32,633 nucleotides of DNA from Hydrogenophaga sp. GTDB lineage: Bacteria; Pseudomonadota; Gammaproteobacteria; Burkholderiales; Burkholderiaceae_C. The notes below the pieces were generated by a model. The model had not been told where the DNA came from. It did no database searches and saw only the letters and a program-made list of their open reading frames with translations. The position numbers were made by a program, and so were the translations under genes. How positions within the stretch are numbered: the stretch's first letter is position 1; every line of letters begins with the position of its first letter. Shown piece after piece: positions 18,378 through 27,190 of the stretch. The DNA lies in NCBI GenBank assembly GCA_020047875.1, contig JAIFNE010000199.1:1-32633 (forward strand), in the 5' to 3' direction.

Positions 18378-19043
18378 ATGTTGTTTCGCATCCTCCACGA
18401 TGAGAGCGGTGGCGAGATGAGCTACCTGTTGGCCGACGTCGATGCACGTGAGGCGGTGGTGGTGGACCCTCACGGCCCCGATCTGCCGGTTTTGCAGGCA
18501 CTGCTGGCCGAGCGGGATCTGCGCCTGCGCTGGGTGCTGCGCACGCACCACCACGACGACCTGCAACCATCGGAATTTCCCTCGCTGTGCCAGCTGGGCG
18601 CCCCGGTGGTCCAGGGTGATCCGCGCCCCGGTGCTCACGCCGTGGCCGACGGCGATTTGCTGCCGTTCGGCAACGAGTTCCTGCAGGTGTTCGCAACCCC
18701 GGGCCACACGTCCGGTTGCCTCAGTTTCGTCTGGCGCGACCGGGTGTTTTGCGGTGGCCTGCTGGCGGTGGATGCCTGTCCGCACCAGCCCCGGCCTGCG
18801 CACCCCGCCGCGTTGTGGGACAGCGTGACGCAGCGCATTTTCACCTTGCCTGACGAGACCCTGCTGTTCGCGGGCCACGAGCGCCACGCACGCGCGGTGA
18901 GCACGGTGCAAGAACAACGGCGCTGGCACCCCTTCTTTGCCGCGACCTCGCGCGACACGTATCTGGCGCGCATCGCAACCTTGGCGGCGCAGGCAGACCA
19001 CCGGCACAGCGCAGCGGAGCGACCGCTCGATCAGCTGGCCTGA
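18378..19043 (+). CDS. Metallo-beta-lactamase fold protein, persulfide dioxygenase/glyoxalase II-like with degenerate metal ligands
   Basis: Fold landmarks TPGHTSGCLSF and LLFAGHERHARAVSTV, but THHHDDLQ in place of HxHxDH and FCGGLL in place of the TGD motif. Confidence 0.7.
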   Translation: MLFRILHDESGGEMSYLLADVDAREAVVVDPHGPDLPVLQALLAERDLRLRWVLRTHHHDDLQPSEFPSLCQLGAPVVQGDPRPGAHAVADGDLLPFGNEFLQVFATPGHTSGCLSFVWRDRVFCGGLLAVDACPHQPRPAHPAALWDSVTQRIFTLPDETLLFAGHERHARAVSTVQEQRRWHPFFAATSRDTYLARIATLAAQADHRHSAAERPLDQLA

Positions 19044-19100
19044 TCGGGCACACACCAACACCGCTTTCACCCACCTTTCCACTTAACTTTCGGAGCCACC

Positions 19101-19490
19101 ATGAAGCAGCTGCATTTCCAGGAAAAGTACCCCATCACTGTGGTCGACATCGCCAAGGCCGAAACCCGGTTCGAGAGCGCAGCCGCCATTGCCGATTACT
19201 TCAAGGCCTGCATCGCCGACACGCCTCGCGTCCAGTACATCGCCACCTTCGATCACTTGGCCCATACCCAGGCCATCGGTGGCGATGTCTCCCCTCAGAT
19301 CCAGGCCGCCATGAACGTGGTGTTCTGCTTCGGCCATGCGCTACCCAACCCGCAGGTTCTGGCGGTGCGTCCGCGCAGCATCGGTGTTGCCGACATGGGC
19401 GACCATTTCGTCATCAGCTTCATGGACGCACCCATGAAGCCTGCCAACGATGCCATGCAAGCGTGGGCCCTGGCCCTGCGGAACCGGTGA
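19101..19490 (+). CDS. Conserved protein of unknown function (possibly DUF6858)
   Basis: 129-aa ORF with good gene spacing; family name from memory only. Confidence 0.6.
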   Translation: MKQLHFQEKYPITVVDIAKAETRFESAAAIADYFKACIADTPRVQYIATFDHLAHTQAIGGDVSPQIQAAMNVVFCFGHALPNPQVLAVRPRSIGVADMGDHFVISFMDAPMKPANDAMQAWALALRNR

Positions 19491-19548
19491 ATACCCTCGC
19501 CGCGTTGCGTGGGTTTGCGCCCAGACCTTTGAAAATGAACAACAGGAA

Positions 19549-20550
19549 ATGATCATGTGGAACGTCCTGAACTGGCTGCAGAAACACCTGGTCTGGAGTA
19601 TCCCGCTGGCCATGCTGGGCGGGCTGGGTTTCGGTCAGCTCGTCGACCCCGGTTTCCTGCGCTCGGCCATCTTGCCGCTGACCTTCCTCATGGTCTATCC
19701 CATGATGGTCACGATGAATGTGCGCGAGTTGCTCAAGCCCGGCGGGGGCAAGCTGCAGGGCACCACGTTGGCCATCAACTTCGTGGTCCTGCCGGCCATC
19801 GGCTATGCGGCTGGTCTGGTGTTCTTTGCCGACCAACCCATGGTGCGGCTGGCGCTGCTGCTCACCGCGCTGCTGCCCACCTCGGGCATGACCATTTCCT
19901 GGACCGGTTTTGCCAAGGGCAACGTGCCCGCGGCGGTGAAGATGACCGTGGTCGGGCTGATTGCCGGATCTCTGCTCGCGCCGGTCTACCTCAAGGCGCT
20001 GCTCGGCACGGTGGTCGAGATCCCGGTGCTGCAGGTGTTCGGGCAGATCGCGCTCATCGTGTTCCTCCCGTTGCTGCTGGGCACGATCACCCAGCGCTGG
20101 CTGATCGGTAAACACGGCGAGCCGCACTTCAACCAGAAGATCAAGCCCAGGTTTCCGCCGATCTCCACGCTCGGTGTGCTGGGCATCGTGTTCGTGTCCA
20201 TGGCGCTGAAGTCGCAGGATATTTTTGCCCAGCCTGCGCTGTTGCCCGGATTGCTGCTTCCGCTGGTGTTGCTGTACGCGCTCAACTTTGCCCTCAGCAC
20301 CCTGGTCGGCAAACTCTTCTTTCAGCGTGGGGACGCCATTGCACTGGTTTACGGCACCGTCATGCGCAACCTGTCGATCGCCCTGGCAATCGCCATGGGC
20401 GTCTTCGGAGCCCAGGGGGCCGACGCTGCGCTGCTGATCGCACTGGCCTACATCGTGCAGGTGCAGGCCGCCGCGTGGTACGTCAAGCTCACCGACCGCC
20501 TGTTCGGCCCGCCACCGAATGCGCCCGGCGCAGCGGCCAAGGCTGGCTGA
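19549..20550 (+). CDS. Bile acid:sodium symporter / arsenic resistance (ACR3-like) family transporter
   Basis: Polytopic protein: LPLTFLMVYPMMVTMNVRELL...TALLPTSGMTISWTGFAKGN...YGTVMRNLSIALAIAM. Start at ATG 19549 or 19555 after AGGAA. Confidence 0.7.
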   Translation: MIMWNVLNWLQKHLVWSIPLAMLGGLGFGQLVDPGFLRSAILPLTFLMVYPMMVTMNVRELLKPGGGKLQGTTLAINFVVLPAIGYAAGLVFFADQPMVRLALLLTALLPTSGMTISWTGFAKGNVPAAVKMTVVGLIAGSLLAPVYLKALLGTVVEIPVLQVFGQIALIVFLPLLLGTITQRWLIGKHGEPHFNQKIKPRFPPISTLGVLGIVFVSMALKSQDIFAQPALLPGLLLPLVLLYALNFALSTLVGKLFFQRGDAIALVYGTVMRNLSIALAIAMGVFGAQGADAALLIALAYIVQVQAAAWYVKLTDRLFGPPPNAPGAAAKAG

Positions 20551-20594
20551 GTTCCGCTTCCTGCAGGTTCAACCCTTTTGAAAGGACGCATGGC

Positions 20595-21032
20595 ATGGAC
20601 AACGCCGCTGCTCAAACCACCTACCACACGCTCGGTGGCGCCGAAGGCATCCACCGCCTGGTGGACCGCTTTTACGAACTCATGGACGAACTGCCCGAGG
20701 CCCACGCCGCTCGCCGCCTCCATCCCGAGAGTCTGGCCGGCGCCAACGAAAGCCTGTTCGAATTCCTCTCGGGCTGGTTTGGCGGCCCCAACCTTTACAT
20801 CGAAAAAAAGGGCCATCCGCGTCTGCGCAGGCGGCACTTGCCGTACGCCATTGGCCCGACCGAGCGCGATGAGTGGATGCTGTGCATGCGCACAGCACTG
20901 AACGAACAGGTGTCAGACGAGGGTTTTCGGGCCGCGCTGATCAAGACCTTCTCTGACATGGCGGATCACATGGTCAACACCGAGGGTCGGGAAGGCTGCG
21001 GCCACGCATTGCACGACCGCGCCCCAGCATGA
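20595..21032 (+). CDS. Group II-like truncated hemoglobin
   Basis: LGGAEGIHRLVDRFYELMDELPEA...LSGWFGGPNLY...HPRLRRRHLPYAIGPTERDEWMLCM. Confidence 0.85.
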   Translation: MDNAAAQTTYHTLGGAEGIHRLVDRFYELMDELPEAHAARRLHPESLAGANESLFEFLSGWFGGPNLYIEKKGHPRLRRRHLPYAIGPTERDEWMLCMRTALNEQVSDEGFRAALIKTFSDMADHMVNTEGREGCGHALHDRAPA

Positions 21033-21304
21033 CACCCCTGAAAAAGACCCTCACCACCTTGGCGCTGACGCTGCTCCTGCCCCTGTGTACCCATGCCGCA
21101 GCCGTCGAACCCGGTCAACCCTGGCCCGCTTTGCGCGAGCATCCCTTCGACGTGGGGGTGTCGCGGCATGAGGCCCTGCTCGCCGACTGGCCGCGGCAGC
21201 AAGATGCGGTCACGCTCATTGCCTTGGCGGGCGGTCGGGTGCTGGATGTGCAGTACGCGCACAGCGAGTCCGAATTGCGCATGGCGCTGGGCTTGAAGCC
21301 CTGA
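21029..21304 (+). CDS. Small secreted/periplasmic protein of unknown function
   Basis: 91 aa with signal peptide (MTPLKKTLTTLALTLLLPLCTHAAA); ATGA overlap with the globin gene. Confidence 0.6.
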   Translation: MTPLKKTLTTLALTLLLPLCTHAAAVEPGQPWPALREHPFDVGVSRHEALLADWPRQQDAVTLIALAGGRVLDVQYAHSESELRMALGLKP

Positions 21305-21341
21305 GCGCTGCCCCTCCATACCCCAACTCCCCAGACGAGAC

Positions 21342-21809
21342 ATGCCCATGGACGCTTTCCAGGACCACTACCCCGACAACGCTTCGCACTGCTACGGCTG
21401 CGGCAGCCAGAACGAGCACGGCCACCGGATCAAGACCGTCTGGGACGGTGAAGAGACCGTCACACGCTTCAGGCCCGAGCCCTTTCATACCTCCGTGCCC
21501 GGCTTCGCCTATGGCGGCCTGATCGCTTCGCTGATCGACTGCCACAGCACCGGCACCGCCGCTGCAGCCATGTACCGGCAAGCAGGTCGCAACATGGATT
21601 CATTGCCGCCGTTCCGCTTTGTCACCGGCTCATTGCACGTGGACTTTCTCAAGCCCACACCCATCGACACAGAACTGGTGATCCGCGGCCGCGTGAAGGA
21701 AATCAAGGGCCGCAAAGTGATTGTGGAAACGGTGGTTTATGCCGAAAACGTGGCAACCGCACGCGGCGAAGTCGTCGCGGTTCAGATGCCTGAGCATTTC
21801 GGCGCCTGA
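21342..21809 (+). CDS. PaaI-family (hotdog fold) thioesterase
   Basis: CYGCGSQNEHGHRIK..., GFAYGGLIASLIDCHSTGTA, SLHVDFLKPTPIDTELVIRGRV. Confidence 0.75.
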   Translation: MPMDAFQDHYPDNASHCYGCGSQNEHGHRIKTVWDGEETVTRFRPEPFHTSVPGFAYGGLIASLIDCHSTGTAAAAMYRQAGRNMDSLPPFRFVTGSLHVDFLKPTPIDTELVIRGRVKEIKGRKVIVETVVYAENVATARGEVVAVQMPEHFGA

Positions 21810-21817
21810 TCCCTGAT

Positions 21818-21865
21818 GCCCCACAAGGAAACGGCGCCCCGCAGGGCGCCGTTTCCTTGTGGGGC
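21818..21865. terminator. Bidirectional terminator between convergent genes
   Basis: GCCCCACAAGGAAACGGCGCCC-cgca-GGGCGCCGTTTCCTTGTGGGGC: 22-bp perfect stem, 4-nt loop. Confidence 0.75.
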
Positions 21866-21875
21866 ACAGAGCCGA

Positions 21876-22298
21876 TCAGAACGCCAGCGAGTTCAAGCCT
21901 GGCTTGAGCAAGTGCGCGGCCACATCGGCGGGCTTGGCAGGCGTCACGCCCTCGATCAGATCGGTCGGCTTGCGGCCGGTGTTGGGCAGGTACAGGGCAC
22001 AGACCTCAACCTTGGCGCCAGCCTTGATGACGCCCTGCAGCATCTGCTGGGTGGTCACGTCGCGCGGCTTGAGCTTGGGCAGTTGTTGGCCCACCACGGC
22101 GATGTCGCCGGCCGCGTCGCACAGCAGGATGCGCACATTGGCCTTTTGCTCCAGCGCCTGACCGGCGAGCACCAGCCCGGCACCTTGCGCCATGGCGCTG
22201 CCGCTGTGGATGTTGACGAACAGTTCCGTGCTGTCAGCGGCGTGGGCAGCAGCGACGACGGCCAGGCCAATCAGGCCCAGAGCGAAGGATTTTTTCAT
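21876..22298 (-). CDS. DsrE-like family protein with signal peptide
   Basis: MKKSFALGLIGLAVVAAAHAADSTELFVNIHSGSAMAQGAGLVLAGQALEQKANVRILLCDAAGDIAVV...; conserved C in VEVCALYLPN. Confidence 0.75.
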   Translation of the reverse strand: MKKSFALGLIGLAVVAAAHAADSTELFVNIHSGSAMAQGAGLVLAGQALEQKANVRILLCDAAGDIAVVGQQLPKLKPRDVTTQQMLQGVIKAGAKVEVCALYLPNTGRKPTDLIEGVTPAKPADVAAHLLKPGLNSLAF

Positions 22299-22346
22299 GG
22301 GATTCGATTCAGAGAGGAAATAGAAATCTGGCCGGGCCAGGAGCGA

Positions 22347-22366
22347 GTATCGAAGTTTATCGATAC
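22347..22366. promoter_or_regulatory. Inverted repeat GTATCG-N8-CGATAC upstream of the dsrE-like gene
   Basis: GTATCGAAGTTTATCGATAC, perfect 6-bp arms, about 50 bp upstream of the start codon. Confidence 0.5.
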
Positions 22367-22460
22367 CCCATGGAGTGTCCGTGACATCCGTCAAACCCCT
22401 GCACGCAACAGGGCCTGCTGGGCCGTCAAAGGACAGCTGGTGGGTGCGGGGTGGTCGGCG

Positions 22461-24182
22461 TCATTCCGCAAGCGTGGTGATTGCCTGGTGGTGCGTCAGG
22501 AAGACCTGACCGCTGAGATGTTGCAGGAAATCGCTGCGCTGCAGGCGGTCCATCACCGGTCCTTTCACCTCGCTCAGGTGCAGTTTCACGCCCGCATCCT
22601 GCAGGCGTTGCGCGATGGTCTCCAGGCTCTCCAGCGCGCTGGCGTCGATGTCGTTGATGGCGGTGCACTGCAGCACCACGTGCGCAACGGACGGGTATGC
22701 GGCCACCTGTGCAGCGATGTGGTCTTCCAGGTAACGGGCGTTGGCGAAGTACAGGCTTTCATCCACGCGCAGGCCCAGTATGCGGGGGTGTGTTTGCACC
22801 GCGTGGCGCAACACATTTCGGTAGTGTTCGGTGCCAGGCACGCGGCCCACGGTGGCGATGTGCGGGCGGCTGGTGCGCCACAGGTACAGCAGCAGCGAGG
22901 TGCCGACGCCGGCCATCAGTCCGGCTTCCACACCGATCAGCAGCGTGAGCGAGAAGGTGAGGGCCAGCGCAGTGAAATCGGCGCGTGCGTAGCGCCAGGT
23001 GCGCGCAAAGGCGCCGAAGTTCACCAGTGTGAGCACGGCCACCACGATGGTGGCGGCCAGGGTGGCTTGCGGCAGGTAGTGCAACGCGGGCGTGAGCAGC
23101 AGTGCTGCCAGCAGCAGACCCAGCGCGGTGTATACCCCGGCAGCCGGCGTTCGCGCACCGGCTTCGAAGTTCACCACCGAGCGGGAGAAACCGCCGGTGA
23201 CCGGGAAGCCGCCGGTCAGGCCCGCAGCGATGTTGCTCGCACCGAGGGCGCGCAGCTCGGCGTCTGGCTCGATGCGCTCGCGCCGTTTGGCCGCGAGCGA
23301 CTGGCCCACCGAAACCGATTCGACAAAACCGACCAGGCTGATGAGCAGCGCAGCGGTTGCCAGCTGCTGCAGCTGCGGCCACAGGCTCGCATCGAGGATC
23401 GGCAACGTGAGCGGCGGCAGTCCGACGGGCACCGCGCCCACCACGCGCAGTCCGCTCTGGTCGAGCTGCAGCGTCCAGGCCAGCAGGGTGGTGACGGCCA
23501 GCGCCAGCACCGGCGCGGCCTTGGTGATCACGTCGGCAGCGACCGGCCCCAGGCCGATCCGACGCAGCAGGCCTTTGAGCGAGCGCCGCACCCAAAACAG
23601 AAACGCCAGCGCACCGCCGCCGATCGCCAGCGTGGGCGCGTGCAGCTGGTGCGCGTGTTGCCACAGGCTGGGCAGCAGCTCGGGCAAGGTTTGCCCCTGC
23701 AGCGGAATGCCCAGCAAGTGCTTGAGCTGGCTGGCGGCGATCAGCAGTCCCGAGGCCGACACAAAACCCGAGATGACCGGGTGGCTCAGAAAGTTGGCCA
23801 CCATACCCAGGCGCAATACGCCCATAGCGAACAGCATCACGCCGCTGAGCAGCGCCAGCAGCGAGGCCGCGGCGACGTAACCCAGGCTGCCCGATGTGGC
23901 CACCGTGCCGAGGGCTGCGGCCGTCATCAGCGAGGTGACGGCCGCCGGGCCCACGGCGAGTGCGCTGCTGGTGCCGAACAGGGCGTACAACACGAGCGGC
24001 GCCATGCTGGCGTAGAGGCCGGCTTCGGGCGGCATGCCTGCCAGCAACGCATAGGCCAGGCTCTGCGGGATCAGCATCAGCGTGACCACGGCAGCGGCCA
24101 CGGCATCGGCGCCGAAGTGTTCGGCGCGGTACTGCTTGCCCCAGCGCAGGATGGGCAACCAGTGGGACAGCGCGTGCTTCAT
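22461..24182 (-). CDS. SulP-family sulfate/anion transporter with STAS domain
   Basis: GADAVAAAVVTLMLIPQSLAYALLAGMPPEAGLYAS..., VGFVESVSVGQSLAAKRRERIEPDAELRALGASNIAAGLTGGFPVTGGFSRSVVN; C-terminal STAS. Confidence 0.92.
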   Translation of the reverse strand: MKHALSHWLPILRWGKQYRAEHFGADAVAAAVVTLMLIPQSLAYALLAGMPPEAGLYASMAPLVLYALFGTSSALAVGPAAVTSLMTAAALGTVATSGSLGYVAAASLLALLSGVMLFAMGVLRLGMVANFLSHPVISGFVSASGLLIAASQLKHLLGIPLQGQTLPELLPSLWQHAHQLHAPTLAIGGGALAFLFWVRRSLKGLLRRIGLGPVAADVITKAAPVLALAVTTLLAWTLQLDQSGLRVVGAVPVGLPPLTLPILDASLWPQLQQLATAALLISLVGFVESVSVGQSLAAKRRERIEPDAELRALGASNIAAGLTGGFPVTGGFSRSVVNFEAGARTPAAGVYTALGLLLAALLLTPALHYLPQATLAATIVVAVLTLVNFGAFARTWRYARADFTALALTFSLTLLIGVEAGLMAGVGTSLLLYLWRTSRPHIATVGRVPGTEHYRNVLRHAVQTHPRILGLRVDESLYFANARYLEDHIAAQVAAYPSVAHVVLQCTAINDIDASALESLETIAQRLQDAGVKLHLSEVKGPVMDRLQRSDFLQHLSGQVFLTHHQAITTLAE

Positions 24183-24192
24183 GGGCGGGGGT

Positions 24193-25089
24193 TCAGACAG
24201 CGTTGAGCGGAATTTTCAGGTAGCGCACACCATTGCTTTCGGCCGCTGGCAGCTGCCCGGCGCGCATGTTGACCTGCACCGAGGGCAGGATCAGCATCGG
24301 CATGTCGAGCGTGGCGTCCCGCGCCTGTCGCATCGCGACGAACTCGGCCTCGCCCACACCTTGGTGCACATGCACGTTGGCTGCTTTTTGCGCCGCCACG
24401 GTGGTGATGCACTGTGGCTCGCGGCCACCGGGCGGGTAGTCGTGGCAGAGGACGATCTCGGTGTCGTCGGGCAGAGCCAGCACCTTCTGGATCGAGCGGT
24501 AGAGCACGGCGGCGTCGCCGCCGGGGAAGTCGCAACGCGCAGTACCGTAATCGGGCATGAAGAGCGTGTCGCCAACGAAGGCGACGGTGCGGATCGGGTC
24601 TGTGCTGTGGTCGCGCACCACATAGGTCATGCAGGCGGGCGTGTGGCCCGGCGTGTGCATCGCCTGGGCTTGCAGGCCGCCAATGGTGAAGCGGTCACCG
24701 TCGCTGAACAGGCGGTCGAACTGACTGCCGTCGCGCGCGAACTCGCTACCAGCATTGAACAGCTTGCCAAACACGTTTTGCACGGTGGTGATGTTCGAGC
24801 CGATGGCCAACTGCCCACCCAGGTGATGCTGCAAGTAGGGCGCCGCCGACAGGTGGTCGGCGTGGACGTGGGTTTCCAACAGCCATTGCACCTGCAGGCC
24901 GAGTTCGCTCACGCGATCGATCAGGCGGTCGGCGCTGGTGGTTTTTGTGCGGCCCGATTTGGGGTCGTAGTCAAGCACGCTGTCGATCAGCGCGCACTGA
25001 CCGCTGGCCTGGTCCCAGAGGATGTGGCTGAAGGTGGAGGTGGCGGGATCGAAGAAGGATTCGATGTGCAGACGGGACGGTGTGCTCAT
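24193..25089 (-). CDS. MBL-fold hydrolase, Blh/persulfide dioxygenase-like
   Basis: ETHVHADHLSAAPYLQHHLGGQLAIGSNITTVQNVFGKLF..., TPGHTPACMTYVV, FVGDTLFMPDYGTARCDFPGGDA: all metal motifs intact. Confidence 0.85.
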   Translation of the reverse strand: MSTPSRLHIESFFDPATSTFSHILWDQASGQCALIDSVLDYDPKSGRTKTTSADRLIDRVSELGLQVQWLLETHVHADHLSAAPYLQHHLGGQLAIGSNITTVQNVFGKLFNAGSEFARDGSQFDRLFSDGDRFTIGGLQAQAMHTPGHTPACMTYVVRDHSTDPIRTVAFVGDTLFMPDYGTARCDFPGGDAAVLYRSIQKVLALPDDTEIVLCHDYPPGGREPQCITTVAAQKAANVHVHQGVGEAEFVAMRQARDATLDMPMLILPSVQVNMRAGQLPAAESNGVRYLKIPLNAV

Positions 25090-25118
25090 GGTGCCAATGC
25101 CTGTGACAGATAAGAAAT

Positions 25119-25149
25119 GGCCGCAGAGCCTGGATCGGGCTCTGCGGCC
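25119..25149 (-). terminator. Rho-independent terminator downstream of the peroxiredoxin gene
   Basis: 12-bp stem GGCCGCAGAGCC/GGCTCTGCGGCC; on the minus strand followed by ATTTCTTATC. Confidence 0.6.
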
Positions 25150-25205
25150 CCAGCATCCCGCGGCTTCACCGGGCGAGGTGAAGTCGGGGTGGGCGCTTCG
25201 GCCGA

Positions 25206-25844
25206 TCAGAGCGACTTGGTCGAGTAGTACCAGTCGGTCGTCTTGTAGCCCTCGGCCATGCGTGCCTTGATGGCGTCGGGGCTCTTGGGCGGTGGCACGA
25301 TCACGTCGCAACCCGGCGTCCAGCCCTCGGGTGTGGCGATTTTGTTGGCGTCGCTGGTCTGCATGGCTTGAAGCAGGCGAACGAACTCATCAATGCTGCG
25401 GCCGTTGCTCATGGGGTAATAGACCATGGCGCGCAAGATGCCGTTGGGATCGATGAAGAAGGTGGCGCGCACGGCCTGCGTGTCGGCCGCTCCGGGGTGC
25501 ACCATGCCGTAGGCGCGGGCCACATCCATCTTGATGTCTTCGATGATCGGAAAACTGATCTCGACGCCGAATTTCTCCTGGATGTTCTGGGTCCAGGCCA
25601 GGTGCGAGTAGAGGCTGTCAATGGACAGACCAAGCAGCTCGCAGTTCATGCCACGGAAGGTCTCCGCGTGTTTTTGGAAGCCGATGAACTCGGTGGTGCA
25701 CACGGGTGTGAAGTCGGCCGGGTGCGAGAACAGGATCAACCACTTGCCTTTGTAGTCGGCGAGCGTACGGTCACCATGGGTGGTTTTGGCGTTGAAGCCG
25801 GGAGCGGCTTCGTTGAGGCGGGGGAAAGTGGCAACGTTTTCCAT
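25206..25844 (-). CDS. Peroxiredoxin (Prx6/1-Cys-like)
   Basis: HPADFTPVCTTEFIGFQ, AWTQNIQEKFGVEISFPIIED, RATFFIDPNGILRAMVYYPMSNGRSIDEFVR; GGAG RBS before ATG 25844. Confidence 0.9.
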   Translation of the reverse strand: MENVATFPRLNEAAPGFNAKTTHGDRTLADYKGKWLILFSHPADFTPVCTTEFIGFQKHAETFRGMNCELLGLSIDSLYSHLAWTQNIQEKFGVEISFPIIEDIKMDVARAYGMVHPGAADTQAVRATFFIDPNGILRAMVYYPMSNGRSIDEFVRLLQAMQTSDANKIATPEGWTPGCDVIVPPPKSPDAIKARMAEGYKTTDWYYSTKSL

Positions 25845-25923
25845 GAGGAACTCCATTCACGTTGGGTTTCGGATGAACCGGGAAAGCAGGATTGCTTGTC
25901 CGATGAATGAAGTCTATGGATCA

Positions 25924-25952
25924 ATAATCTACGATAGTTTGACTTTTATCAA
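25924..25952 (-). promoter_or_regulatory. Candidate sigma70 promoter of the peroxiredoxin gene, overlapping an FNR-like box
   Basis: Minus strand TTGATA-N17-GATTAT; same place TTGACTTTTATCAA (25939-25952), 9/10 to TTGAT-N4-ATCAA. Confidence 0.45.
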
Positions 25953-26026
25953 GCGGCCGATTGGCATTCTCGAACGCACCGATAGTCGCGGTTGTCCGGC
26001 AAGAAGCAAGGCTGGCGCAGCCCGCC

Positions 26027-27148
26027 TCACGCCGGTGCATTGGCCGCATCGGTCGTGATCACGCCGCCGCCCAGGCACACCTCGCCGTCGTAAATCACCG
26101 CGCTTTGTCCGGGGGTGACGGCCCATTGCGGCTGATCGAAATGCAGGGTGAAGTGCGTGCCGTCATTGGGCTGGACGCGGCAGGGCGCGTCGGTCTGGCG
26201 GTAGCGCGTTTTGGCGGCCAGCGCGCCGGCGGCGGGCGGCGGGCCAGCGATCCAGCTCGCGTCCTGCGCGCGCAACGCGGGCGAGAGCAGCCACGGGTGG
26301 TCGTGGCCCTGCACCACCCACAGCGTGTTGTTGGCCATGTCTTTGCGCGCCACGAACCAGGGGGCGTGTTCGTTGCCCCCTTTTTGCGCGCCTTTTTCCT
26401 TCACGCCACCGATGCCCAGGCCCTGGCGCTGACCCAGGGTGTAGAACGAGAGGCCCTGGTGCCTTCCCAGCACGCGGCCCTTCTCGTCTTTGATCGGCCC
26501 CGGTTCCTTGGCGATGTAGCGGTTCAGGAAATCGCGGAACGGCCGCTCGCCGATGAAGCAGATGCCGGTGCTGTCTTTCTTTTTGGCGTTCGGCAGGCCG
26601 ATTTCGGCGGCGATGCGGCGTACCTCGGTCTTGGGCAGCTCGCCCACCGGGAACAGCGTTTTGCTCAGCTGCGCCTGGTTGAGCCGGTGCAGAAAATAGC
26701 TCTGGTCTTTCAGCGGGTCCAGACCCTTGAGCAGCTCGAAGGCGCCAGCGCGTTCGCGCACCCGTGCGTAGTGGCCGGTGGCGATTTTCTCAGCCCCCAG
26801 GCGCATGGCGTGGTCGAGAAACGCCTTGAACTTGATCTCGGCGTTGCACAGGATGTCGGGGTTGGGCGTGCGTCCGGCCTGGTACTCGCGCAGGAACTCG
26901 GCGAACACGCGGTCTTTGTATTCGGCGGCGAAATTGATGTGTTCGATCTCGATGCCGATCACATCGGCCACCGCCGCCGCGTCCACAAAGTCGATGTTGG
27001 ACGAGCAGTATTCGCTGTTGTCGTCATCTTCCCAGTTCTTCATGAAGATGCCGATCACCTCGTGTCCCTGCGCTTTGAGCAGGTGCGCGCTCACTGCGGA
27101 GTCCACGCCCCCGCTCAGTCCCACCACCACACGTTGTTTCTTGGCCAT
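26027..27148 (-). CDS. mnmA: tRNA-specific 2-thiouridylase MnmA
   Basis: [35 protein letters not shown]..., [48 protein letters not shown]. Confidence 0.96.
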   Translation of the reverse strand: MAKKQRVVVGLSGGVDSAVSAHLLKAQGHEVIGIFMKNWEDDDNSEYCSSNIDFVDAAAVADVIGIEIEHINFAAEYKDRVFAEFLREYQAGRTPNPDILCNAEIKFKAFLDHAMRLGAEKIATGHYARVRERAGAFELLKGLDPLKDQSYFLHRLNQAQLSKTLFPVGELPKTEVRRIAAEIGLPNAKKKDSTGICFIGERPFRDFLNRYIAKEPGPIKDEKGRVLGRHQGLSFYTLGQRQGLGIGGVKEKGAQKGGNEHAPWFVARKDMANNTLWVVQGHDHPWLLSPALRAQDASWIAGPPPAAGALAAKTRYRQTDAPCRVQPNDGTHFTLHFDQPQWAVTPGQSAVIYDGEVCLGGGVITTDAANAPA

Positions 27149-27190
27149 GTGCGCGATTATCCCCAGCGCGCTGGCTGGGTGTGCGCCAGC

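Noticed and set aside
21816-24206. 796-aa plus-strand ORF
   Set aside because: Antisense to the DsrE-like and SulP genes; H/Q/R-rich shadow frame.
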